From JAWVEV01 sp033856535 (GTDB taxonomy: Bacteria > Actinomycetota > Thermoleophilia > Miltoncostaeales > Miltoncostaeaceae), in assembly GCA_033856535.1 (NCBI GenBank), contig JAWVEV010000088.1, positions 1-11,503 on the forward strand: DNA of 11,503 nt, given 5' to 3'. Shown one piece after another: positions 1-6,051 of this stretch. How positions within the stretch are numbered: position 1 is the first letter of the stretch; each line of letters opens with the position of its first letter. Position numbers and translations under genes: made by a program. The notes below the pieces were generated by a model. The model had not been told where the DNA came from. It did not search any database and saw only the letters and a list, made by a program, of their open reading frames with translations.

Positions 1-139
1 GCCAGCCACATTGGCGCGGCCCCCCGAGGTCAGCCCGCGACACCGCTCGCGTGCGGGCCGGCCGGGCCCGCAGGCCTCCGGCGCCGGCCGCCGAACCTAG
101 CCGTTCGGGGAGGCGGGGTCGGCCGCATCCGGCCCGCCG
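1..139. other. non-coding lead region with two small hairpins
   Basis: I see no convincing gene here; open frames on both strands are low-complexity GC reading. Two perfect 6-bp inverted repeats are visible: GCGGGC at 53-58 with GCCCGC at 66-71, and CCGAAC at 91-96 with GTTCGG at 103-108 (6-base loop). They could be the terminator of a gene to the left or operator sites for the protease gene. At this base composition short GC stems arise by chance, so the second one, with its A/T bases, is the better candidate. A purine-rich GGGGAGG at about 106-112 looks like a ribosome binding site but has no start codon at a usable distance. Confidence 0.35.
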
Positions 140-2296
140 GTGGAGCAGACGGCCTCGGACCCCGCTGGATACGCTCGGCCTGCTCCTGTCGTTTTTGCAG
201 AATCGGTTCCCACGAAGAAGCGCACTCCACACCTCGTCGCGGCCCTTGCGGCCGCGTTTGCCGCGTCTGCGGCCATCGGCGCGACCCCCGGTGTCGCCGC
301 CTCGCCGAGCCCGGCGCACGTGCCCGGTGAGGTGATCGTCGGGTTCGCGGCGGAGGCCGGCGCGGCGCAGCGTGCCGCCGCCCTCGCGCCGCTCGACCTG
401 CGGGGGCGCGAGAGGATCCCGGTCGAGGACGCCACGGTGCTGAAGCTCGCGCCGGGGACCACGGTCGCCGAGGCGCTGGCTCAGCTGCGCGGGACCCCGG
501 GCGTCGCCTGGGCCGAGCCGAACGCGGTCTTCCACCGCATGGTGATCCCCGACGACCCGGCCTTCCCCGCCCAGTGGGGGCTGCGCAACGTGGCCCAGGT
601 GGTTCAGGGGCAGCCCGACGGCCAGGCGCGAACGCCCGGCGCGGACATCCACGCCGAGGCGGCGTGGGACGTGACCGTCGGCAGCCCGGCCGTGAAGGTG
701 GCGATCGTGGACGGCGGCGTGGACACGTCCCATCCGGATCTCACCGGCAACGCGGCCCTCGGGCTGAACCTGGGCGAGGTCGGCGGCGGGCGCGAGGCCA
801 ACGGGATCGACGACGACAAGGACGGGCTGGTCGACGATTGGCGCGGCTGGGACTTCCGCGACGACGACAACGATCCCGCCGACGAGGACACGATGGGCCA
901 CGGCACGCTGGTCGCCAGCGTGATCGCGGCCCGCGGCGGCGACGGGATCGGCGTGACCGGGGTCGCCTGGTACGCCGGCCTGATCCCGATCCGCGCGATG
1001 TCGCCCAACGGCGAGGGCGACGCGGTCGACGTCGCGGCGGCGCTCACCTACGCCGCGGCCCGTGGGGCCCGCGTGGTCAACGTGAGCCTGGGCTCGAGCA
1101 CCCCGTCGCAGGTCGTCCAGGAGGCGATCGCGGCCTCCCCGAACACGCTCTTCGTGGTGGCCGCCGGCAACGCCGGCTCCGATCTCGACGAGGCGCCCAC
1201 CTACCCGTGCGCGGTGCCGCTGCAGAACGTGATCTGCGTGACCGCGACGGACCAGGCCGACGCGCTGCCGAGCTTCGCCAACTACGGCGGCGCCACGGTC
1301 CACCTGGCCGCCCCGGGCGACCAGATCCTCGGCGCGAACCCGGGCGGGACCTACCACTACCTGCGCGGCACCTCGTTCGCCGCGCCGTTCGTCTCCGGCG
1401 CGGCGGTGCTGGCGTTCGCCGCCAAGCCGGCGGCCTCGACGGCCCAAGTGCGCGCGGCGCTCCTCGCCGGCGCCGACAGGGTCGCCGGCCTCGCGGGCAA
1501 GACGATCACCGGCGGGCGGCTGAACGCCGCCGCGACGTTGGCCGCCCTCGGGGCGCCTCCCGCCGGCCCGGCGGTCCAGCTCACGGCCGCCGAGCCCGGC
1601 GCCGGCGCGGCGCGCCTGACCGGCCGGGTCGTCCCGCGCGGCCGCGCCGTCGCCCACTACTTCGAGTACGGGCCCACGTCGGCGTACGGCGCGGCCACCG
1701 CCACCCGTTCCCTCGCCCCCGACGCGGGCCCCACCGACGTCGCCGAGACCGTCGTCGCGCCCCCGGACGAGCCGCTGCACTACCGCCTGGTCGCGGCGGA
1801 CGTCGATGGGGTCACGCTCGGCCCCGACCAGGTGACCGCCCCGATCGCGCCGGCCGACCCGATCACCCCGGGTTCCGTCGAGACGAACCCGTCGGCCGGC
1901 CCCCTCACCGGTAGGCCGCCGCAGGACAAGGGCGCGGACCGCTCCGCGAGCGCGGGCGCCGCGAACGGCGCCGAGACCAAGCCGGCGCAGCGACCGAGGG
2001 TGGCGGTGCGCCGCGCCGGCGGGCGCTGGTTCCTGACGCTGCGCCTCGGCGCGCCGGGCGAGGTCGCCGGCCGCCTCGAGCGCCGGCGCCAGCCGACCGG
2101 CCGCAGCGCCTTCGCGACGACCTACGCGCGGGTGATGGGCCTGCCGCGGCGGGGCGTGCCGGCGGGCGCGCGGCGCATCTCGCTGGGCCACCTGAAGGCC
2201 GGCGCGTACCGCCTCACGCTGGACGTGAGGACCGGAAACGGGCGCGTCCGGATCGTCAAGGCGTTTCGCGTCACCGCGGCGGCCGCCCGGGTCTGA
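140..2296 (+). CDS. secreted subtilisin-family (S8) serine protease with Fn3-like and C-terminal beta modules
   Basis: Predicted exported endopeptidase of 718 residues. Residues 26-56 look like a signal peptide (KKR, then an Ala-rich hydrophobic stretch), preceded by an unusually long N-terminal extension of about 25 residues. Residues 61-132 resemble a fervidolysin/I9-like propeptide (VPGEVIVGF ... GVAWAEPN). The S8 domain spans about 145-470: Asp191 in IVDGGVD, His254 in MGHGT, oxyanion Asn344 in AAGN and Ser412 in GTSFAAP, so the triad is complete. An Asp-rich loop (about 222-250, DDDKDGLVDDW) resembles metal-binding inserts of thermitase/fervidolysin relatives. Residues 478-570 form an Fn3-like module (YFEYGPTSAYG), then a Pro/Gly/Ala linker, then a C-terminal beta domain (about 617-715). 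GTG at 140 is the only standard in-frame start that keeps the signal peptide, yet no good ribosome site precedes it. The substrate is unknown. Confidence 0.9.
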   Translation: MEQTASDPAGYARPAPVVFAESVPTKKRTPHLVAALAAAFAASAAIGATPGVAASPSPAHVPGEVIVGFAAEAGAAQRAAALAPLDLRGRERIPVEDATVLKLAPGTTVAEALAQLRGTPGVAWAEPNAVFHRMVIPDDPAFPAQWGLRNVAQVVQGQPDGQARTPGADIHAEAAWDVTVGSPAVKVAIVDGGVDTSHPDLTGNAALGLNLGEVGGGREANGIDDDKDGLVDDWRGWDFRDDDNDPADEDTMGHGTLVASVIAARGGDGIGVTGVAWYAGLIPIRAMSPNGEGDAVDVAAALTYAAARGARVVNVSLGSSTPSQVVQEAIAASPNTLFVVAAGNAGSDLDEAPTYPCAVPLQNVICVTATDQADALPSFANYGGATVHLAAPGDQILGANPGGTYHYLRGTSFAAPFVSGAAVLAFAAKPAASTAQVRAALLAGADRVAGLAGKTITGGRLNAAATLAALGAPPAGPAVQLTAAEPGAGAARLTGRVVPRGRAVAHYFEYGPTSAYGAATATRSLAPDAGPTDVAETVVAPPDEPLHYRLVAADVDGVTLGPDQVTAPIAPADPITPGSVETNPSAGPLTGRPPQDKGADRSASAGAANGAETKPAQRPRVAVRRAGGRWFLTLRLGAPGEVAGRLERRRQPTGRSAFATTYARVMGLPRRGVPAGARRISLGHLKAGAYRLTLDVRTGNGRVRIVKAFRVTAAAARV

Positions 2297-2306
2297 GCGC
2301 TGCGCC

Positions 2307-2335
2307 CGAGCCCGGCCGATCCCTGGCCAGGCTCG
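2307..2335 (+). terminator. hairpin downstream of the protease gene
   Basis: A stem starts 11 bases after the protease stop codon: CGAGCC (2307-2312) pairs with GGCTCG (2330-2335), then a single C/A mismatch, then GGCC (2314-2317) pairs with GGCC (2325-2328) around a 7-base loop. This gives ten pairs and one mismatch. No T-run follows, which is common in high-GC actinobacteria. It is probably a terminator; the prediction is from symmetry only. Confidence 0.5.
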
Positions 2336-2392
2336 CGCGCCCACCTCTCATCGGGCGCATGCATTCCCCGCCGTGCGGAGCGGCGAAACGCG

Positions 2393-2414
2393 ATCCCGCG
2401 GGCGGTTTCGGGAT
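2393..2414. promoter_or_regulatory. inverted repeat upstream of the aldehyde dehydrogenase
   Basis: ATCCCG (2393-2398) is repeated in inverse as CGGGAT (2409-2414), centre-to-centre 16 bases, in the 184-base gap before the aldehyde dehydrogenase. A TACGGT at 2442-2447 fits a loose actinobacterial -10 (TAnnnT), with no clear -35. The repeat would sit just upstream of such a promoter, a position suited to a regulator site. This is a weak inference. Confidence 0.25.
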
Positions 2415-2469
2415 GGACGGCTGGGCGCGGGCCGACCGGGGTACGGTTCCCGCGGAGGCCGAGCGAGCC

Positions 2470-2476
2470 GGGAGGG
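2470..2476 (+). promoter_or_regulatory. ribosome binding site fixing the aldehyde dehydrogenase start
   Basis: GGGAGGG lies four bases before the ATG at 2481. It selects this ATG over the open frame that extends back to 2373, whose extra N-terminal residues are Arg/Gly-rich and unlike the family. Confidence 0.6.
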
Positions 2477-2480
2477 ATCG

Positions 2481-3947
2481 ATGATCACCGCCACCGAGGA
2501 GCACCGCGTCGTCGAGGAGGTTCCCAAGCAGCTGCTGATCGGCGGCGAGTGGCGGGACGCCGAGGGCGGCGGGACGTTCGAGGTCGAGGACCCGTCCACC
2601 GGCGAGCCGCTCTGCGAGGTCGCCGACGGGAGCGCCGGCGACGCGCTGGCGGCGCTCGGCGCCGCGGCGGACGCCCAAGAGGCGTGGGCCGCCCACGCGC
2701 CCCGCGAGCGCGGCGAGATCCTGCGCCGCTCGTTCGAGGCGCTGAACGACCGCGCCGACGAGCTCGCGGTCCTGATGACGCTCGAGATGGGCAAGCCGCT
2801 GGCAGAGTCGCGCGCGGAGATCGTCTACGCGGCCGAGTTCTTTCGTTGGTTCTCCGAGGAGGCGGTCCGGGCGAACGGGCGCTACACGGTCTCGGCCGAC
2901 GGCACCCACCGCACGATCGTCATGACCCAGCCGGTCGGCCCCTGTCTGCTGATCACGCCCTGGAACTTCCCCATGGCGATGGGCACCCGGAAGATCGGCC
3001 CCGCCGTCGCGGCCGGCTGCACGATGGTGATGAAGCCGGCCCGCTACACGCCGCTCTCGATGCTGGCGCTCGCCCGGATCATGGAGGAGGCCGGCCTGCC
3101 GTCCGGCGTCCTGAACGTGCTCACCACCCGCTCCTCGGGCCGCACGATGGCGCCGATCATCGACGACCCGCGCTGCCGCAAGCTCTCGTTCACCGGCTCG
3201 ACCGAGATCGGCGCGAAGCTGATGGAGCAGGCCTCCAAGAACCTCCTCCGCCTCTCGATGGAGCTCGGCGGGAACGCCCCGTTCCTGGTCTTCGAGGACG
3301 CCGACCTGGACGCCGCGGTCGAGGGCGCGATGATCGCCAAGCTCCGCAACATGGGCGAGTCGTGCGTGGCGGCGAACCGCTTCCACGTCCACGAGGCGGT
3401 CGCGGAGGAGTTCGCGGCCCGGCTGGCCGAGAAGATCGGCGCGGTGAAGGTCGGCCGCGGCCTCGACGACGGCGTCGGCGTGGGCCCGCTGGTGGACGAG
3501 GACCAGCGCGGGATCGTCACCGAGCTCGTCGACGACGCGGTCGCCAAGGGCGCGCGCTGCCTGGTCGGCGGCTCGCGCATGGACGGCCCGGGCTACTTCT
3601 ACGCGCCGACGGTTCTCGACCGCGTGCCCAAGGACGCCCGCCTGCTGAAGGAGGAGATCTTCGGCCCGGTGGCGCCGATCACGACCTTCAGCTCCGACGA
3701 GGAGGCCGTCGCCGCCGCCAACGACACCGAGTACGGCCTGGTGGCCTACGTCTTCACCAGTGACCTCAAGCGCGGCTTCAGGGTGGTCGAGGGTCTGCAC
3801 ACCGGCATGGTCGGCCTCAACCGCGGCCTGGTCTCGAACCCGGCGGCGCCCTTCGGCGGCATGAAGCACTCCGGCTTCGGGCGCGAGGGCGGCATCGAGG
3901 GCATCCAGGAGTACCTGGAGGTCAAGCACGTCGCGATGGCGGTGTAG
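2481..3947 (+). CDS. gabD: succinate-semialdehyde dehydrogenase-type aldehyde dehydrogenase
   Basis: Cytosolic ALDH-superfamily enzyme of 488 residues, the usual GabD length. It would oxidise succinate semialdehyde to succinate with NAD(P)+, as in GABA degradation. Visible motifs: PWNFP with Asn162, KPA at 185-187, cofactor-loop FTGSTEIG (237-244), general base Glu261 in MELGG, nucleophile Cys295 in MGESCVAANRF, EEIFGP (391-396), and the GabD-typical C-terminal LNRGLVSNPAAPFGG leading to SGFGREGG. The KPAE glutamate that usually contacts the adenosine ribose is Arg188 here, which may shift preference toward NADP+; E. coli GabD, NADP-preferring, also lacks this Glu. It stands alone on its strand with its own ribosome site and converges on an acyl-CoA dehydrogenase gene. 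The ALDH assignment is near certain; the exact aldehyde is inferred, as no gabT or other GABA gene is in view. Confidence 0.85.
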   Translation: MITATEEHRVVEEVPKQLLIGGEWRDAEGGGTFEVEDPSTGEPLCEVADGSAGDALAALGAAADAQEAWAAHAPRERGEILRRSFEALNDRADELAVLMTLEMGKPLAESRAEIVYAAEFFRWFSEEAVRANGRYTVSADGTHRTIVMTQPVGPCLLITPWNFPMAMGTRKIGPAVAAGCTMVMKPARYTPLSMLALARIMEEAGLPSGVLNVLTTRSSGRTMAPIIDDPRCRKLSFTGSTEIGAKLMEQASKNLLRLSMELGGNAPFLVFEDADLDAAVEGAMIAKLRNMGESCVAANRFHVHEAVAEEFAARLAEKIGAVKVGRGLDDGVGVGPLVDEDQRGIVTELVDDAVAKGARCLVGGSRMDGPGYFYAPTVLDRVPKDARLLKEEIFGPVAPITTFSSDEEAVAAANDTEYGLVAYVFTSDLKRGFRVVEGLHTGMVGLNRGLVSNPAAPFGGMKHSGFGREGGIEGIQEYLEVKHVAMAV

Positions 3948-3991
3948 GGACGCACGCGCCGCCCCCGGGGCTCACCCGCGGGCGGCGTCCC
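3947..3991. terminator. nested inverted repeat between convergent genes
   Basis: GGGAC (3947-3951) pairs with GTCCC (3987-3991) and GCCGCCC (3958-3964) pairs with GGGCGGC (3980-3986), leaving a 6-base bulge on one side. It begins at the last base of the aldehyde dehydrogenase stop codon and extends into the last codons of the opposing acyl-CoA dehydrogenase, so it could end transcription in both directions. No T-tract is present on either strand. Confidence 0.45.
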
Positions 3992-5132
3992 CCAGCAGGT
4001 CGCGCGCGATCACCAGCCGCTGGATCTGGCTGGTTCCCTCGTACAGCTCGGTGATCTTGGCGTCGCGGTAGAGCCGCTCGGCCGGGAACTCGGCCGAGTA
4101 GCCGTACCCGCCCAGCGTCTGCACCGCCATGTCCGCCGCCTCGACGGCCGTGCGGCTCGCGAAGAGCTTCGCCTTGGCGCCGGCCGTGCCGTGCGGCTTG
4201 CCGGCGTCGCAGAGGGCCGCCGCGTGCAGCGTCAGCAGGCGCGCCGCGTCGACCTTCGCGGCGATCTCGGCCATCGGGAACTGGACGCCCTGGAAGCGGG
4301 CGATCGACCCGCCGAAGGCGACCCGCTCGCGCGCGTAGCTCGACGCGAGGTCGAGGGCCGCCCGCGCGATGCCGCAGGCCTGGGACGCAATGGTGATCCG
4401 GCCGGCGTCGAGCGTCTGCAGCGCGATGCCCATTCCGGCGCCCTCGGCGCCGAGCATCCGGTCGGCCGCCACCCGGTGCCCGTCGAAGGCCAGCTCCACG
4501 GTCGAGGACGTGTGGAGACCCATCTTCGGGATCTCGCGGCCGATCGTGAAGCCCTCGCCGCCCTTCTCGACGATGAAGGCGCTGATGCCCCGCGGGCCGG
4601 CCCCGCCGGTGCGGGCGAACACGATGAAGACCTCGGCGAAGCCGCCGTTCGAGATCCAGGTCTTGCTGCCGCTGAGCAGGAACTCGCCGTCGCCGGCGGT
4701 CGCGACCGTGCGAAGCGACCCGGCGTCGGAGCCGGCGTCCGGCTCGGTCAGGGCGTAGGCGGCGAAGCGTCTCCCGGTCGCGACGTCGGGGAGGAACTTC
4801 TCCTTCTGCGCCTCGGTGCCGTGCTGGCGGATCGGCGAGGAGCCGAGGCCGTTCTGCACGGCCACGGCGGTGGAGGTGCCGACGTCGGCCCGGGCGATCT
4901 CCTGGACCACCAGGACCACGGCGGTCTGGTCGAGGCCGGCGCCGCCCAGCTCCTCCGGCACGGTGATGCCGAGCAGGCCCAGCTCGCCGAGCTTGCGCAG
5001 GACGTCGAGCGGGACGTGGTGCTCGGCGTTCCAGCGCTCGGCGTGGGGCGCGATCTCGCCGGCGGTGAACTCGCGGGCGAGATCCCGGACCGCGCGATGC
5101 TCGTCGCTAAGGTGCGCGTCGATCTCGGGCAT
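3972..5132 (-). CDS. acyl-CoA dehydrogenase, probably short- or branched-chain
   Basis: FAD-dependent alpha,beta-dehydrogenation of an acyl-CoA thioester, passing electrons to ETF; cytosolic or membrane-associated. With the ATG at 5132 the protein is 386 residues, the normal length. An N-terminal helical domain (about 5-120) is followed by the middle beta domain with AYALTEPDAGSDAG (125-138) and KTWISNGG (157-164), then the C-terminal helical domain with ARERVAFGG (267-275) and LGGYGYSAEFPAERLYRD (340-357). The catalytic base is Glu365 in LYEGTSQIQ, the position used by short-chain and bacterial butyryl/isobutyryl/2-methylbutyryl-CoA dehydrogenases. An upstream ATG at 5174 would add 14 basic residues not typical of the family; neither start has a strong ribosome site. 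The natural acyl chain cannot be read from sequence. No ETF or enoyl-CoA hydratase gene is nearby. Confidence 0.9.
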   Translation of the reverse strand: MPEIDAHLSDEHRAVRDLAREFTAGEIAPHAERWNAEHHVPLDVLRKLGELGLLGITVPEELGGAGLDQTAVVLVVQEIARADVGTSTAVAVQNGLGSSPIRQHGTEAQKEKFLPDVATGRRFAAYALTEPDAGSDAGSLRTVATAGDGEFLLSGSKTWISNGGFAEVFIVFARTGGAGPRGISAFIVEKGGEGFTIGREIPKMGLHTSSTVELAFDGHRVAADRMLGAEGAGMGIALQTLDAGRITIASQACGIARAALDLASSYARERVAFGGSIARFQGVQFPMAEIAAKVDAARLLTLHAAALCDAGKPHGTAGAKAKLFASRTAVEAADMAVQTLGGYGYSAEFPAERLYRDAKITELYEGTSQIQRLVIARDLLGDAARG

Positions 5133-5152
5133 GGTCCGGGAGGTTACCGAGC

Positions 5153-5159
5153 GGAGGGG
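5153..5159 (+). promoter_or_regulatory. ribosome binding site fixing the dehalogenase-like gene start
   Basis: GGAGGGG lies seven bases before the GTG at 5167. It favours this GTG over an in-frame ATG at 5131, which has no purine-rich site and would add 12 mostly charged residues before the conserved start of the domain. Confidence 0.55.
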
Positions 5160-5166
5160 GCGAGGC

Positions 5167-6039
5167 GTGGGCATCCCCGGCTTCCGGGCCGAGCGGCACC
5201 GGGTGGGCGACGTCGAGATCGCGTGCTCCGTCGCGGGGGAGGGGCCGCCGCTCCTGCTGCTTCACGGGTACCCGCAGACGCGCCTGATGTGGCGGCACGT
5301 GGCGCCGGCGCTGGCGCGCCGCTTCACCGTGGTCGCGGCCGACCTGCGCGGCTACGGCGAGAGCTCCAAGCCCCCCGGCGACCCGGCGCACGCAACCTAT
5401 GCCAAGCGCGCGATGGCCGCGGACCAGGTCGGCCTCATGCGCGGCCTCGGCTTCGACCGCTTCGCCGTCGTCGGCCACGACCGCGGCGCCCGCGTGGCCC
5501 ACCGCATGGCCCTGGACCACCCCGCGGCCGTCGCGCGCCTCGGCGTGCTCGACATCGTCCCGACCCGGCACCTCTTCGAGGGCGTGGACCAGGCCTTCGC
5601 GACGGCCTACTACCACTGGTTCTTCCTGATCCAGCCGGACGGGCTGCCCGAGCGGATGATCGGCGCCGATCCCGACTGGTTCCTGCGCGAGACGCACCGC
5701 CGCTGGTCGGCGGTCGAGGGCGCGATCGAGGAGGAGGCCCTGGCCGCCTACAGCGCCGCGTTCGCGGACCCGGCGGCGATCCACGCCTCCTGCGAGGACT
5801 ACCGCGCGGCCGCGTCGATCGACCTCGAGCACGACCGGGCCGACGCCGGGCGGCGGGTGGCCTGCCCGACGCTGGCGCTCTGGGGCGCCCGGGGCGCGAT
5901 GGCGCGCCTCTACGACCTGGAGGCGGTCTGGCGGGGCTACGCCGAGGACCTCACCGCCGCCGCGGTCGACGGCGGGCACTTCGTGGCCGAGGAGGACCCG
6001 GCCGGGACGCTCGCGGCCCTCGAGGCCTTCATGGGGTGA
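5167..6039 (+). CDS. alpha/beta hydrolase, predicted fluoroacetate/haloacetate dehalogenase
   Basis: 290-residue alpha/beta-hydrolase-fold enzyme predicted to cleave the carbon-halogen bond of haloacetates, giving glycolate. Oxyanion region HGYPQTRLMW (33-42) is followed by DLRGYGESSKP (59-69). The nucleophile elbow GHDRGAR gives Asp105 with Arg106 and Arg109, which bind the substrate carboxylate in this family. Acid Asp129 (LDIVPT) and His271 (GGHF) complete the triad. The halide pocket His150-Trp151 (YYHWFF) and Tyr212 (CEDYRA) is also present. Against the Rhodopseudomonas palustris enzyme as I remember it (D110, R111, R114, D134, H155, W156, Y219, H280), every residue is conserved with offsets of 5, 7 and 9. 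An Asp nucleophile rules out an ordinary esterase; the Arg pair argues against haloalkane dehalogenase or epoxide hydrolase. It could still prefer chloroacetate or another 2-haloacid. No transporter or regulator gene is next to it. Confidence 0.85.
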   Translation: MGIPGFRAERHRVGDVEIACSVAGEGPPLLLLHGYPQTRLMWRHVAPALARRFTVVAADLRGYGESSKPPGDPAHATYAKRAMAADQVGLMRGLGFDRFAVVGHDRGARVAHRMALDHPAAVARLGVLDIVPTRHLFEGVDQAFATAYYHWFFLIQPDGLPERMIGADPDWFLRETHRRWSAVEGAIEEEALAAYSAAFADPAAIHASCEDYRAAASIDLEHDRADAGRRVACPTLALWGARGAMARLYDLEAVWRGYAEDLTAAAVDGGHFVAEEDPAGTLAALEAFMG

Positions 6040-6051
6040 GGCCTCGCCTCA
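6021..6051. terminator. overlapping hairpins spanning two convergent stop codons
   Basis: Two alternative perfect stems overlap: CGAGGCC (6021-6027) with GGCCTCG (6040-6046), and TGAGGC (6037-6042) with GCCTCA (6046-6051) around a CTC loop. In the second, the outermost triplets are the stop codon of the dehalogenase-like gene (TGA, 6037-6039) and the complement of the stop of the VanW gene (TCA, 6049-6051). It probably acts as a compact bidirectional terminator. Confidence 0.5.

Noticed and set aside
140..2296. Protease as part of a peptide-maturation or toxin cluster
   Set aside because: No precursor peptide, transporter or other biosynthetic gene is adjacent; it looks like a stand-alone secreted protease.
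2271..3929. 552-residue open frame on the minus strand opposite the aldehyde dehydrogenase
   Set aside because: Arg/His/Asp/Ala-rich composition with no domain, typical of the shadow frame of a GC-rich gene; the + strand has a complete ALDH.
5167..6039. Haloalkane dehalogenase or epoxide hydrolase
   Set aside because: The Asp-Arg-x-x-Arg carboxylate-binding pair and the His-Trp plus Tyr halide pocket fit haloacetate dehalogenases; epoxide hydrolases need two lid Tyr residues instead.
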